Source of the DNA: Botrytis cinerea B05.10 | Taxonomy: Eukaryota; Ascomycota; Leotiomycetes; Helotiales; Sclerotiniaceae | Reading direction: 5' to 3' | DNA: 64,000 nucleotides | NCBI RefSeq assembly: GCF_000143535.2 | Contig: NC_037310.1 | Span: 1,612,001-1,676,000 of the forward strand | Part shown: positions 23,221-36,594 of the stretch, piece after piece | How positions within the stretch are numbered: position 1 is the stretch's first letter | Layout: the number at the start of each line of letters is the position of its first letter | Translations under genes and position numbers: made by a program | Notes under the pieces: model-generated | Told to the model about the DNA's origin: nothing | Databases searched by the model: none | What the model saw: the letters and a program-made list of their open reading frames with translations, nothing else

Positions 23221-24657
23221 ATGCTCGAATATTTTACCTACAAAAAAGTCAAGAAACATAATGCCGAGAAGAAAGATCGAGCTTCCAATTCCAACACTCC
23301 TCTAGCATCACCAAATCCAGCTTCCCCATCAACTTCTTCAAAACCACGTCGTTTAAATACCGTCAGAAGTCGATCTGCAGATTTGGGAAGAGGAGGCGCA
23401 AGTCCAATTCTTAACGAGGAGGATGAATATTTCTTGCATCGATTTATAAGTGCAGAGGGAACTCCACCTCCGCTTCCGCAGAGAAAACCTACGTTACCGA
23501 CTAGACCTAGTGAAAGGAGAAATGAGGCAATAACAATGGGTGATGAGGCAGGAGAGTGGAGGAATAATGAGCTGCAGATGATTTTGAGGGAGGGGGATGG
23601 AGAGAGTGTCGAAAGAGAGAATGAGGGTGCAGCGCCAGGAAAAGGAAAGGAAAAGATGAGCGAGGAAGGAGAGAAAATTGATGATAATACTGAGAAAGTG
23701 GCCAAGAAGTGGAAGAGATTAAGCTTTTTGAATCGAGGCAAAAAGGTACGTTATTTCATCGATCCAATTCTCTCTTATTCTGTCAACCAACAACTAACAT
23801 CTCCTTTCCAGGAAAAGGACGCCAAAGCTACAGGTCTTCAACCAGATCCCAACATCTCCGACACCGAAGCTCAACGAGAACAAGACGACCTATCCCGAGT
23901 TCTCGATGACCTCTCTCTAACCGCTTCCAACAACCGCGCATTTTCTCTTTCCCCCGATTCCACCGTTCTCGTTCAAAAATTCACCTTCATTCTCAAAGAT
24001 CTCATAAATGGTGTCCCAACCGCCTACGATGACCTCGTTCATCTCCTAGAAGATTCCCAAGGAACCCTCTCAAAATCCTACGATTCTCTCCCCTCCTTCC
24101 TCCAAAAACTCATCACGCAACTCCCGCAAAAAGTCACCACCACTCTCGCTCCTGAACTCCTGGCCGTCGCTACAGAAGCCCAAGCTCACAGTGTTGCGAA
24201 TGCCGCGAGCGCTGCGCAAACAGGCGGGATGGGCGCTGCTGCGAAGTCTCTCCTGACACCTTCGTCGCTCAAAGATCTGGTGACTAAGCCGGGTGCAGTG
24301 GTGGGCATGTTGAAGGCGATTGTCAATGCGTTGAAATTGCGCTGGCCGGCTTTTATGGGAACGAATGTTCTGCTTAGTTTGGCGCTTTTTGTACTGTTGT
24401 TTGTGTTTTGGTATTGTTATAAGAGGGGGAAGGAGGTTAGGTTGGCGAGGGATGGGAGGGTGCTTGCGGAGGGGGAGGGGCTTACTCCTGGTGAGGGGGG
24501 GAGTAGAGAGTTGAGTAGGGAGGGTTCGAGAAAAGAGGGTGGCGGGAGTAGTGATGGTGATGGGTATAAAGCGAGGAGAGATGCTAGACAGAGGGAGAAA
24601 GAAATTAGGAAGGAAGAAGAGAGTAGTAGGAGTCGAAAGAGTAAGGAGAGGAAGTAA
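23221..24657 (+). CDS. Conserved-looking fungal protein with one transmembrane segment, function unknown
   Basis: Exons 23221-23745 and 23812-24657 give 456 residues. The 66-nt intron (GTACG donor, CTAAC branch, TTCCAG acceptor) is in frame and stop-free, so an unspliced reading would give 478 residues. The N-terminal third is charged and disordered with proline-rich PPPLPQRKPTLP, a possible SH3 ligand. A middle helical domain (VLVQKFTFILKDLINGVPTAYDDLVHLLED) leads to an Ala-rich stretch and then one hydrophobic span (about VLLSLALFVLLFVFWYCY) near residue 375. The tail after it is Lys/Arg/Glu-rich (QREKEIRKEEESSRSRKSKERK). I do not recognise the family. The layout suggests a tail-proximal membrane anchor with the large N-terminal domain in the cytosol; that is inference. 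Confidence 0.75.
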   Translation: MLEYFTYKKVKKHNAEKKDRASNSNTPLASPNPASPSTSSKPRRLNTVRSRSADLGRGGASPILNEEDEYFLHRFISAEGTPPPLPQRKPTLPTRPSERRNEAITMGDEAGEWRNNELQMILREGDGESVERENEGAAPGKGKEKMSEEGEKIDDNTEKVAKKWKRLSFLNRGKKVRYFIDPILSYSVNQQLTSPFQEKDAKATGLQPDPNISDTEAQREQDDLSRVLDDLSLTASNNRAFSLSPDSTVLVQKFTFILKDLINGVPTAYDDLVHLLEDSQGTLSKSYDSLPSFLQKLITQLPQKVTTTLAPELLAVATEAQAHSVANAASAAQTGGMGAAAKSLLTPSSLKDLVTKPGAVVGMLKAIVNALKLRWPAFMGTNVLLSLALFVLLFVFWYCYKRGKEVRLARDGRVLAEGEGLTPGEGGSRELSREGSRKEGGGSSDGDGYKARRDARQREKEIRKEEESSRSRKSKERK

Positions 24658-26579
24658 TAGAGATGGGGATTATGTGGGATGAGTTAAAGGACAATGGATT
24701 GATACTTATGATGCTATGATACGATATGATGGATGCGATGGATACCCTTAATACAACGAGATATAAAGCCTGGCCTTTTTTTTTTGTTTTTTTTGGAATG
24801 GTAGTTAGAACAATGAATTGGGTTGTTTCATTTAATTTAATGAGTATTTGTGAATTTTGATGATTTTTTAAATGATTGAATATTGGAGATTTGTGTTCGG
24901 GAATTTGTGTTGTTGTGATGGGATTTGATTGATGAATGAATGAATGCATGGGAGGAAAGATGGGAGGTCAAAATGAGAGGAAGTGTGTGTGTGTGTGTGT
25001 GGTACAGAAGTAGTTGATTCAAAGTATTGAGAATCTAACCTTGAGATTCTGCAGATGTGTAGATGTGTAGGTAGATATGTATGCACAAGGAAGTTTAGTT
25101 GATTGATTGGCTGGCTGGTTGGTTGGTTGGTTACCTATAATATATACAATTGAGACTATCAGGGTTGTAAATAATAATAAGTTGGGGCTCTGATATATAT
25201 GAGATATGGATATGATGGACTGTAATTATTTTATATGTAGAATATATCTCTCGACGATGTTTGGAAATCGGGATTGGGTTTATTTATTTGTTAATGTGAA
25301 TATGAATATGGATATGAATATATACTTGTGTCTTTGTATGTAGAATAGATGATATAGGATGGGATGGGATGGGATGGGATGGAATCATTATAATTTGAGA
25401 GGGGGAGGGGGGAGAGAGAGTATATGCGTTGAGAATTCATCCTCTCTCATCTATTTATTGTTTTATCTCTGGGAAATGCTATCTATCTATTTATGTATTT
25501 ATTTATTTTCTCTTTTACTTTTAGGATTATAATTATAAGATTACATCTATCTATCCAGTCAATTTCAATATTCTAGTATTGCATTTTGAAGTATCTATCT
25601 ATCTATCCATCCATCCATTCATCTATCGATCTATATATGTATACAAATCTCCATTGGATTATAAACGAATCCATCCAGTTATATAAATAAGATAGGATAG
25701 GATAGGATAATTACTCATACATATAAGCAAGCAGCAGCATATAGACCAATCACAATCACACAAATTAATTATCGTAGAGGAAAGGATAAGTATAAACGAG
25801 ATGAATATTACTTACATCATATTAAACTAACCGTAAAGTGAAGAATACTCGAATTGTTCTATAAAATAATCAATTGTATTCTCTTTCTCTTAGAGAGCTG
25901 CGTGTTTACATTCTCTAGAAATTCGAAACTCCGAGGACTTTTCTTTTACTTGGATGGTGAATAGGATAGTGATGAAGATTTAGGATCCTAGAGGGAGGGT
26001 AGATTTTTTTAACCGAAAATGTTAACCGATAGATTTATAAATCCAAGTAATAAATATTGTGTTGTGGAATGGAATGGTTGATTGTTCATTGGGTATCGAG
26101 AATTTCTGTTATGTGAACTTAGTATCTAAAAATTCAACCTAGATGCTTGCGAACTTATAATGGATTTGGGACTGAAGATCCAACGATTCCATCTCGTTAA
26201 TTACGCTCCGTTTTCACATTTCCTAATAGTCTCCCAATTGAAGGAGAATTCACAGGAAAGAGAATTGAATCTAGATATTGTAAAATCAGATGGTGAGTAA
26301 CAGCGACCATTATTTGCTCAACGACTAGCTAGGTATCTTCATAATCAATCATTGACTGTACATACAAAACACATCCTCCTTCAATAGGCACGTTCATTCC
26401 GGATAACGCCTACGTTATCCGTTTGTTCAATCGATCTTTTGTCATACTAGTATCTCTGCCTGCCATTGATTACCATGAGCCCTTCATGAGCAATGAATTG
26501 CACGCAATCGGCTCTCCTTCCCCTTTGTCTTTCGCTATAGATCCCACAGCATAAGATATGTATTTCGCCTGGGCTACTT
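24658..26579. other. Long simple-sequence, gene-free spacer
   Basis: About 1.9 kb rich in microsatellites: (GT)n at 24983-25001, GGTT/GGCT repeats around 25108-25131, (GGGAT)5 at 25356-25382, and ATCT/CATC tracts at 25490-25630. No coding potential or RNA gene seen. It contains the 3' flanks of two convergent genes. Confidence 0.6.
25356..25382 (+). repeat. (GGGAT)5 microsatellite
   Basis: Five near-perfect copies of GGGAT ending in a GGAAT variant. It sits inside a larger tract of simple sequence and has no evident function. Confidence 0.7.
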
Positions 26580-29500
26580 TCACATAGCTTCGATTGCTCT
26601 CAGAAGACAATCCAGACCTCTATCACTGATTCCACTCTCTTCATTTTCAGCTTCCTGGCCCTTTCCCTTCGCCCCCGCCTCCCTCAAACACCAAGCCACA
26701 TCACTCAAAACACCTAACGGCAAATAAGTCCCCTTCTCCCCTCTCGCCCTCTCCAAACTTTCTCCAAGCCTACTGGTAAATTCCCATTCTCTCGCCGCCA
26801 CCTCCGCTCTATCAACCACTTTCCGTGGAATCCCACACATACTCGCACAGTGCATACCGAAACTACCTTCAGCAACACCGTTCTCCAGTTTATACAAAAA
26901 CAGAACGCTTCTTGATTCATTATCGACTTCAATCGCCATACGTTTATTGATAACTTCAGGATGAGAATCAAATTCGAGGGCTAGAGAGTGGTAATGTGTG
27001 GCGAAGAACCCGATACATCCGATATGAGATGCGACGTGGTGCAGAACTGCTTGGGCAACTGACACTCCATCGTAGCTGCTAGTTCCACGACCAAGTTCAT
27101 CAAGAATGACAAGGGAACGGGGTGTAGCTTCAGAAAGGATTTTTTTGGTTTCTGAAAGTTCGACAAAGAAAGTGGATTGGGCGGCGAAAATGTTGTCATT
27201 AGCGCCTAGACGGGACATGATACGGTCAACGGGTGTGAGAGTTGCAGATTTAGCAGGTACGTAGCAGCCTAGTTGGGCCATTATTACTGCGACGCATGTC
27301 TATAAGTGGATTGTTAGCATGTTTATTTTATGCAAAAAAAACAAGAGACATACCATTCGAAGTATTGTGGATTTTCCAGCCGCATTAGCACCAGTGAGTA
27401 GATTGATATTAGGCGATTGACCACCAAGCTGAACATCATTGGGAATGAAGTCCGTAACATTCGGTAGAACGCAAGGGTGTCTAAGTTCTTCGAACTCAAC
27501 TACACTTCGTTCAGAGTCGACAAACTTGGGTCTACAGGACGTAGTACCTAAAGCTGAAGACGCAGCAGCAAGACTGACAAGACAGTCAAGCTGTGCCACA
27601 ACCTTCACAGCTTGGAGCCATGTCTTATAATCTTCATCGAAACGTGCGTAGAATCTGCTTGCCACTTCCTTGACTATTTGACCATGTGTTTCCTGGGTCT
27701 CTTGAAGGTCTCGAATTATATTGGTAAGCTCTGGGAAGTAATAACGCTTGAAACCAGATGCAGCGGATGTCACCTTCCAATCTTTTGGTACCTTGATAGA
27801 AACTGGTACTTGCAATTGATGGATTTCTTTGCCAATGCTCTTTAACTCTACCTTCTTTGAATCAAACTTCTTTTGGTATTTCTTCAATAATGATGCCAGC
27901 TCCTGATTGATTTCTTCAATACGATCTTGACTCGCATCAAAATCTTCTTCGACTCCCCTCTCAGGAACAAGAATTTTGTGTTCTTTTGCCTTTTTTCGAT
28001 CAAATGCAGTCTTCCACCATTGCAATGGCTCAGCAAGATCAGGTATTGACGCAACCAAACGATTAAAGATGCCATCGCCGCTACTATATTTTCCTAAGAT
28101 GTCCTTTTGAATATACTCTATTTGTTCAAAACCCTCTAATACTTTTACGAAATCTTCGGGTCGGCATGAACCAGCATGTATACGAGAAATCAAACGTTCT
28201 AGATCAGGCATCGCAGATGTTGAAGACTTAAATGAACGACTCAATTCGTTATCTCTGTTGAGAAAATCAACAGCATCAAGACGTTCGTTGATCCTCTTGA
28301 TATCAGAAAGAGGGTGCGACACCCATTGTCGAAACAAACGCTTTCCAAATGGTGTAGTGCAACGATCGAGGAGTGTGTAGAGGGTACCATCAGAGTTCCC
28401 ATCGAATGTGTTAGAGAAGATCTCGAGATTGATAAGGGTCTGCCCATCAAGTACAAGAGTTGTACCTTTTTGGATAGGATTGTACCAGGAAAAGTTACCT
28501 TGTGTAAGTAGAGGTTTCTCAAGCTGAAGGAATTTCAAGTACTGGAAAAGAGCTCCAAAGGCGGATATTAACAAGTCCTTGTCTCTAGCCTTTTCGAGCT
28601 CCTCAGGCCAAGTTTCTTTCCCACCGTCCGCTGAAGTAAAGTAGCCACCGTAATCTAGCTCTCGGCGGGATTTTTCGGCGCTCAAAAATTCCTTCTCTGG
28701 TTTCAAGTAATTCCAAATGGTTGTCGGGCCAGTGTTGTTTTTCAATATACGGAGCACCTTGGTCGAAACACAAGACTTTTCCAGTAACAACTCTTGAGGG
28801 CGAGTTTGGGCTACAAAGGTCTCAAATTTGGTCAGATCTACATCATCAGTAAACTCGGTAAGGAAGAATTGGCCTGTTGATGTATCGACAAATGAGATAC
28901 CAAATGCTGGTAAATCATCATTTGTAGTGGATTCCTTAATAGCCACACAGTATGTTGCCGAATCACCTTGTAACATACTACCCTCAACCAAGGTACCAGC
29001 AGTAAGAATATAAGATAGTTCTCGATGAATGATCTTATCTGCTTTCTTGCCTTTGCTAGAGGGGCCTGTGCTGTCTTCTCGTTCGCGCATCTCTTTTGCC
29101 AGAGCCGATTCCTTCTGATCACCAACAGCGACTTTGTAGCCTTTAGCAAGAAATTGGTTTGCCCAATGCTGTAACGACATTTCCGGTACACCGACCATTG
29201 ACATATTAACGCGGTCGGTGAGTTTCAAATCAAATATCTGATGTCCGATTGTAGCATCTCTCTCGTATAATTCGTAGAACTTACCCTTCTTGAAGAAAAG
29301 GATAGTGTCCCAGCACTTTTGCTTTACTTTCCAGTATTGCGCCTCGAAGGGTGTGAAGTTATTGAACGCCATTGGCGGAATAAATAGCGTACGAGGATCA
29401 TAATCAGGATGACCAGGAGGATTGCGATCAATATCCCGTTCATTCGCTAGCCACTCATATCGTTGATTTGGGTCGGTTTTGGATGCCTTCTCTTTGAATT

Positions 29501-30484
29501 TCTTTCCGCTGGAATTGGGGGTTCTCGAAATGCTCGACGACTTGGCCTGTCGGGGTTGAATATTATCTGGATCATACTTCCATTGTTGAGCTGTTGAAAT
29601 TTCTGGTATTTGCATATCCTCATCGTCATCGATAGAGGAATGGGCCGGCAAGTTGTTGGTCCGCTTTCGAGATGATGCCGTGGATGTTGGACGCTTTCTC
29701 TTTTTGGAAGATTTGCTTGGACCATCAGAATCGTCATCGACAACGAAATCATCCATCTCATCTATTATTTGTAAGTTACTGCTGAAAAGATCCAAATATA
29801 ATAGACTGACCATCATCATCATCATCAGCGCCATCTAAGTCACCAACAAATGTATCCTCATCATCATCATCGCTTTCAATCATAGGTTTCTTTCCTTTTC
29901 TTCGATGTGTAGTTCTCGGAGTTACATCTTCATCGTCGTCGTCTGATTCGGCATAGCTGACTACCTTCCTAGCAGCCTAGTGAATAAGTATATTAGCTTG
30001 AGAGAACTTTCATCTGCAGAAGGGAAGCGCATGCCTTTCGTGAAGGACTGCTTGTTAAAGCTAAACCATTGATGCCCGCAACCTGCTCCGCAACACCTTT
30101 AGCAGCCGCCGGGGGCGAAGATGAGCAACCGTCTACCTCAGTTGGAATACCGCCATTTTCATTCTCTTGTGAGCTATCTGGTTCGATGTTGTCACTACTT
30201 GGAACTGGAGTTGCACTCTTCTGGATGGGTTTTTGAAACTGGGGTCTCTTCACGGTGCTGCTGGGTTTCGGTGTAGACTTTGCACTATTGGCAGAGCCAT
30301 TGGGTTGTAAAACACCGCTGGGTGAGCCTGTGGAAGCTTTCGGGGTAGGAGTGGTGGCAGGTTTCTTCGAAAAGAATCCTAGGATTGATGCTTGGTTCTT
30401 GTTTGATCCTATGCTTGAGTTTTGTTTCTTCAAGGTTGGGGGAGGGCGAGCTGGGGTTGACTCATTGTCTGTATTCTTCACCAT
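26580..30484 (-). CDS. msh6: DNA mismatch repair protein MSH6
   Basis: Exons 30484-30035, 29976-29811, 29761-27354 and 27299-26580 encode 1247 residues, typical for fungal Msh6. A PCNA-binding PIP box (QASILGFF, residues 31-38) opens a disordered N-terminus with acidic runs. Next comes the mismatch-binding domain with the Phe-x-Glu motif (KGKFYELYERD), then the connector, lever and clamp domains. The C-terminal ABC ATPase has Walker A GANAAGKST (about 996-1004) and Walker B LVILDELGRGTS (Asp about 1075), followed by the FFATHYHSLA switch. Msh6 pairs with Msh2 as MutS-alpha and recognises base mismatches and one-base loops in the nucleus. The first intron (30034-29977) uses a GC donor (AAAG|GCATGC). 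The second and third are ordinary GT-AG introns. The start at 30484 gives the PIP box at its usual distance from the N-terminus. Confidence 0.96.
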
Positions 30485-31232
30485 ATTGGATAAACTGCGT
30501 AAGACTAAAATCTATAAAACATCAACTAAAAAAATCGAGTTGAGAAGGATTTGGTGTTATGAATTATGTATTCCAAAAAAAGTAGTTTTCGGGCCGCTCG
30601 AAATGAAAGTGATAGGTGGAAGACGCGCAACGCGGCTTAGCGCGACAAACCGCGAGATTAAGCACGTGCCAACTCTTAATTAATTTGACAACCCCGAGCT
30701 GTTCATCATCACTCCAAACGTCGAGAATTGGTTTACTTAAAAAGGTTGATAAATTCTTACTTCGTGGATCAATCTGCAAAGTTACACCTGACAATGCTTA
30801 GAAAGTCATATCGGTTGGAATGACCACCATGGTAGTCCATTTACGTCCTGTCAACCTTTTCTCTAATGTTTACATCTTTTCTCTCAGCATATCCTAGTGG
30901 ATATCTTTGGTCCCTGTATGTAAAAACGTCAGAATGAAAATCCATTTTGTCTCACAGTTAGTGTGCGGTTGGTAATCTGACAAAGAATGCAAAGCTCAGG
31001 CTTTTGACCTTGGTCTTAAATGGGATGGAATACTCTGGAGTATGAAGTCTTTCTCATGACACTGTTCTATGAAGTCTAATATGCAGCCAAAGAACATATG
31101 TATTGAAGACATCATCACATTACCAGAATAGCCGAAAATGTGATTGCGGCTGGTCAGGGTGACATGATATGTACAAAGGCGAACCAAAATGCATGAATGG
31201 GTATATACCTAGGTGAACATGGAGATTTCTGT
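30485..31232. other. Intergenic spacer
   Basis: MSH6 promoter and 3' flank of the MFS gene. No gene or RNA seen. Confidence 0.5.
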
Positions 31233-33272
31233 CTATCTGATGCTCTTCTCTCTAACCACCAAACTTATCAAAAATGCCAAACCTGATAGTCCCACGCTCA
31301 CTGCATGACTCGCTCCCAAACTTTTTACATAGGCATCTATCACCAGAATTTTGACATCTCCTGGTAGGTCTTTCACGCTTCCTACATCTTCCATCACTTG
31401 TCTCACTATATTCCCATCTAATTCTAACCCTACAAGCGCTTTTCCCAAAGCACTGTTTTGAACTCCAGCACATAAGGCAACTCCAACAACCATACCGATA
31501 CTAGACATCAAATACATACCGGCGGTTGCCATACCCATCTCCCTCTTTTGAACAGAAACGGTAAGGGCAATGAATGCGCAAGCAGCCGTTATTCCGAGAC
31601 CAAAACCACCTGGAAATATAGAGAGAGATCCTACGAGAGAAAGGTGATTGCTATGCCATGTTGTGAGAAGCATAGTGTAGGAGAAAATAGATGAGATAGT
31701 AGAGAAGATCAGAAGGTATTTGTAATGACCAGTGCTGATGATTATTAGTATACCAAACTTATGAAATGGTAAGAGTGATTGAATGGGCAAAGAACGAACC
31801 GAGTAATTAGCAAGCCTGCAAGGAGACCACCCATCGTATTGCCAAAGACAGCGGGGAAGAGATGAAGCCCAGCAGTAGTATTAGAGCTACCTTGTGTCAC
31901 ACGAAAATAGAGTGGAACGGAATACATCATCTATGCGAGGTTAGTGATTAGCACATCGCAAATAGAAGGCGTAGAATGACTTACGCCAACTTGTGCAGCG
32001 AGCTGCAACGCATTGATAGCATAAGATGCTGCTACATCACGTTGGATCGCAAGTGCGGGCGGGAATATGGGCTCCGCAGCGACTTTGACCTCATACGTCA
32101 CAAATATAGCGCCAAGCACAACAGATCCCAACAACAACCCAAGGACTGTAGGATGCGACCAAGGTAGTGCTTGTCCTCCAAGACTGAGAGAGCCGAGAAA
32201 GGCAGCGATGGTTCCAGTTAGCAAGAATGCTCCAACAAAATCAATTCGTCGAAGTTTCGAAGGCCCATCTTTGGCTTGGATGGGCTCGTCAGATGATGAT
32301 TGTCTTGGAAGTTTATATGCTACTAAAGCAATGGCGAAAAGCATCAGAGGCCCTTGCCCGATGAACGACCTGTAATTGTTTGTTAGAGAATGGATACGAT
32401 CAGGTGTTTAGACTAGAATGGAGAGTTTACCAACGCCACCCTATCGTGTCTGCTAGCAGTCCGCCTATGGGTCCACCGATACTCCTTCCAATCGTCCCAA
32501 CGACGTTAACATAACTTCTCCACGCGGCAACATGAATGAGAGGTACAAGATCTGAGCGCGTTAGAAAGGTGTGGGAAGACTCAAACCTGACTCTAATCAC
32601 TCACCAACGATCAGAACGGAGACCATAACACTCATACCCGCACCCCCAATACCAGCGACTACTCTCCCCATCACAGTTTGCCACATTGTTTGTGCAAGCC
32701 CCCTTTCAAAACATCAGTACAATATCTCCAAACTCTGAAACTTACTTACGTCAAAACGCATCCAATCACGAAGAACCCGTATGATATCAAGAGAACTGGT
32801 TTTCTTCCGTATATATCACTAATCTTGCCGGTAAGGGGTTGGACAGCACACATCGCTAATGAATAACTAGTAGTTAACCAACTGGCATCACCCAGTGCCC
32901 GAAATTCGGAAGCAATGGTGCCATATGTTGCAAGAACAAGCGTGCCATCTGCGTATGATATAAAAACACCTGGAAAAATAAGCACAAATAAAGTCAATGA
33001 AGGAGATGTGAATATTTACCAATCAGCAGAAGGCTTATTATGATAGCAGCGCTCCTCGTTACTTTTCCCGTGGTTTCGTCTTGGACTTGATCATTTTGTG
33101 CAGATTCTACGTCTGGAAAAGTTGCGGTTGACTTGTAATTTGGAGTAGAAGCAGCGGTTACTGGTGAAAGTAATGAATCTGTTTCCGAGTACGATTTTAT
33201 CGAATCAGCATCTTTGGACGAAGCTTGACTTGAATCATCTCTAGGAACAGTATCTCTCTCATGCAGTGCCAT
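31233..33272 (-). CDS. MFS transporter, vacuolar amino-acid/drug type (seven exons)
   Basis: Exons 33272-33020, 32969-32750, 32702-32605, 32551-32431, 32369-31985, 31930-31800 and 31734-31233 join to 569 residues. An N-terminal cytosolic tail of about 75 residues carries an acidic dileucine signal (ETDSLL), as in vacuolar Vba/Fnx-type carriers. Family signatures follow: SYADGTLVLATYGTIASEF (first span), TGKISDIYGRKPVLL (motif A), MGRVVAGIGGAGM, and NVVGTIGRSIGGPIGG. The C-terminal half begins with RRIDFVGAFLLTGT. With about 14 spans it belongs to the DHA2-like group, which includes vacuolar basic amino-acid importers and drug exporters. I favour a vacuolar location from the sorting signal; the substrate is not known. 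All junctions have GT-AG ends and the frame closes. Confidence 0.86.
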
Positions 33273-34132
33273 ATTTTGGTATCCGATACTATCTCCAACA
33301 ACAATTCTTTCTTATGATTCAAGCTATGGCGGACGTCAAAGTTTAATAAATGATTTCTCAAACTGCCTAGACCGGCTAATGTTTTGTTTTCAAGGCATTG
33401 ACTCAATTCGCTGTCAGCGCAAGCCAAGGCACTGGACCGTCAGCAACAGATCCAGGGGCTCGGTCCCGGTTGGAATGAAAATTTGAAAGCTCATCATTTT
33501 GTCTAAAATCCCACCTTATCAAGTATCCGAAATTGGATCTCACATATGGCTGCGGGAATCAACCAAAAATCCCGAATTCCCAATGAGAGATGTACGGAGT
33601 AAATGCACATGAAGTTTTTATCACAAGATAGGCTTGAATGAGCGGAAACACCCTGCTAAATCAACCCTGAAAGCCCCGCAATTTGATGATGAAAATAGGC
33701 ACGGATCTCACGCCATACATTAGAGTTGAGGCTGCTTTAGTAATCACTCAATGTCATATCTCAAATTTGCAGGGGCTTTTTTCCCTTTGTATGGAAAAAT
33801 GATTCTGGGGGTTTAAAACAGCGGGGCATTCTCCCTAATTCACAACTGTATCGCTAGGAAATCCCCAGCCCAAAAGCATATGCCAGGACGCCAGTTACCC
33901 GTTGCTGCGGACTCTTTGACGGCGCGAGACTTGAGCTCCACTTCCGATGTGAAGAGTTCGTACTCCACAGCGAGATGTGGAATGTGGGTGGGCCCATGAT
34001 ATAATAGATTCAACCGCAACTTATCATGACGGACTTCATCTCAAAGCCTTCAATTGGCGTTGTATCGATTCTTCTCACTCGAATGTCGAGAAGGGACCAT
34101 ACAGAAAACATTTGGAACAGAACGAATTCAGC
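33273..34132. other. Divergent promoter between MFS and sulfatase genes
   Basis: 860 bp between divergently transcribed genes. No ORF of interest and no RNA gene seen; binding sites could not be assigned by eye. Confidence 0.5.
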
Positions 34133-35994
34133 ATGAAAGTGTCACCACTATTTGTTCTAGGACTTGCTACAGTTTCTGCTGCCACGCAAGCTCCAAATGG
34201 ACAAAAAAACGATGGAAGGCCGAACATAGTGCTTGTTTTGACAGATGATCAGGACCTACACATGCAATCAATAGATTTTATGCCCTTACTGAAGAAGCAT
34301 GTAATTGATCAAGGAACTTTTTTCAAGCGTCATTATTGTACTACTGCAATATGTTGTCCTTCAAGAGTCACATTATGGACGGGCAAGAATGCCCATAACA
34401 CAAATGTGACGGATGTAGCACCTCCTTATGGTCAGTGTTCACCTCAGTTTCTGGGAGATCCCGGCAGCTAATGTATTAGATTAGGTGGATATCAGAAATT
34501 CGTTGAGCAAGGCTTCAATGATGCGTATCTTCCAGTCTGGCTTCAAGATGCTGGATACAGCACTTTCTACACGGGGAAACTTTTTAATCATCACACTGTG
34601 AGCAATTGGAATAACCCCCATCCAGCTGGGTGGACGTCGTCTGATTTTCTTTTGGACCCTTTTACATATCAATATTACAATTCCACATTCCAAAGGAACG
34701 AACATCCTCCTGTAAGTCACGAGGGCGAATACTCAACAGATGTCCTTGCACAAAAGGCATACGGATTACTTGATGAAGGAGTACAATCTGGAAAGCCATT
34801 CTTTTTGGTCGCAGCGCCAATCGCCCCTCACGCAAATGTTGACCTGGCTGCGTTTAAGCCCGGAGAGGGAGTTCTGATGACTACCCCTCTTCCTGCTGAG
34901 AGACACAAGCATTTGTTTCCTGGTGCAAAAGTACCAAGGAATGCTAATTTTAATCCGGATAAGGTGATTCATGTGTTTTATTGAAGGAAGCTCAAGCTAA
35001 CCCTTTCACATAGCCTAGCGGAGCCTCATGGATAAAACATTTAGACCAACTCACTGACGAGGTTATCGCATACAACGATGAATTCTACCGAGCTCGTCTT
35101 CAGACGCTCCAAGCGGTAGATGAACTTATTGAAGGTCTCGTTGACCGGTTGACTGATTATGGTATCCTTGATAATACCTATTTTATTTTCTCTACCGATA
35201 ATGGCTACCATATCTCTCAACACCGTCTAGCTCCAGGAAAAGAATGTGGATTTGAGGAAGACATCAACATTCCTCTCGTCATACGTGGTCCTGGAGTTCC
35301 ACAAGGAGAGGAAACAAGTATTGTGACCGCGCACACAGACCTTGCTCCTACGATCCTCAAGATTGCAAATGGCGATTGGAAAAGAAAAGATTTAGACGGG
35401 AGCGTCATTCCCCTCGATCCACAAGGACTCAAAGATGCCGAGAATACTAGACAGGAACACGTGAATGTCGAATTCTGGGGAAAAGCACTTCCTGAAGGCA
35501 TCCATCGATTTTCTCTCGACGATGGAAAGATCGTCTACTATGGTCCCAATAACACCTACAAAGCTCTGCGTATAATTAGCGATAGCCATAATCTCTACTA
35601 CTCAGTTTGGTGTACCAATGAACACGAGCTCTACGATCTAACTACCGATCCTCATCAAACAAACAACATCTATCCCTCCTCATCTATTACCAGCTCTTCC
35701 ACGCACGGCAAACTCAACCTTCCCAAGCTCATTCCCCGCCTCGATGCTCTTCTTATGGTAACAAAATCCTGCAAAGGTAACACATGCGTACAACCTTGGT
35801 CGGTATTACATCCAGCTAGAAACGTAAGAACCCTTGACGACGCCTTATCTCCTCGCTTCGATACATTTTATGCAGAAGATATGGCAGAAAGAGTAGTTAG
35901 GTACGATAAATGTGAGCTGGGATATATTGTAGATAGCGAGGGACCTCAGGAAGTATTTGCTTTCCAAGAAGATGGGGATAGATGGGAATTATAA
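34133..35994 (+). CDS. Secreted sulfatase (arylsulfatase family)
   Basis: Exons 34133-34430, 34485-34963 and 35014-35994 encode 585 residues. The first 20 residues (MKVSPLFVLGLATVSAATQA) are a signal peptide. NIVLVLTDDQD (residues 31-41) supplies calcium-binding aspartates. CCPSR (74-78) is the formylglycine motif C-x-P-S-R, with C74 as the residue to be modified. FIFSTDNGYHISQHRL gives the second metal-binding Asp-Asn pair and a catalytic histidine/lysine region. Fungal homologues hydrolyse sulfate esters for sulfur scavenging and are often induced by sulfur starvation. The same fold serves choline and carbohydrate sulfatases, so the substrate is open. The ATG at 34133 is chosen because it starts the signal peptide; the longer open frame upstream (from 33977) is in frame only by chance. 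Confidence 0.9.
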
Positions 35995-36594
35995 TGTTAT
36001 CTTGTAGGCATAATTCTGTTAGTTTATGTACATATTACTTTTTTTCATCACTTGAAAATACGAAGGCGTGGGATCGAGAAATCAAAATCAAACCAAGGTC
36101 AAAATTCTACACATCCCTCTCTTCTCCAGCAATCAAAATTTCCCCGACCAATTCCAATTCTCAAAAATTTCTCTCTCCCTCAAAGTGAAAATGAAGCAAT
36201 AAATGTGGAAGTGCAAACGGATCGTTTAGTCACAGTTACTCTTTTTTTCCTTTGCTTTTTTGGTTAATTCATGGTAGAAAAGAAAAATAAAGTAGATTCC
36301 TTTGCTCGACTATCAAATATGATGTAGTCTATTTATTCCACTGAATAGAATTTTAAATTCGAAGTCATAGAAAAGGTGATTCGGTTGGTTGTGTGAGCTG
36401 TTTTGTCAGTTGGGGCGGCTTTACCGAGCAGTAATATGATCTTTAAATATTCCCCCCCCCCTCCATAATGGCCTTTAGTCATCCAGTCATTCAAGCTTTC
36501 CGTGTCAAATTTTAAAGAATACAGAAAGTATAACTAGATGTGGACCTTGCAGAGGATGTAGAGCACTCAAAAGATTCCTATTACACAAAACTGA
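35995..36594. other. Intergenic spacer between convergent genes
   Basis: 3' flanks of two convergent genes. It includes a C10 run at 36452-36461. No gene seen. Confidence 0.5.

Noticed and set aside
33977..34132. Upstream extension of the sulfatase open frame
   Set aside because: Starting there would bury the signal peptide; the ATG at 34133 gives a normal secreted protein.
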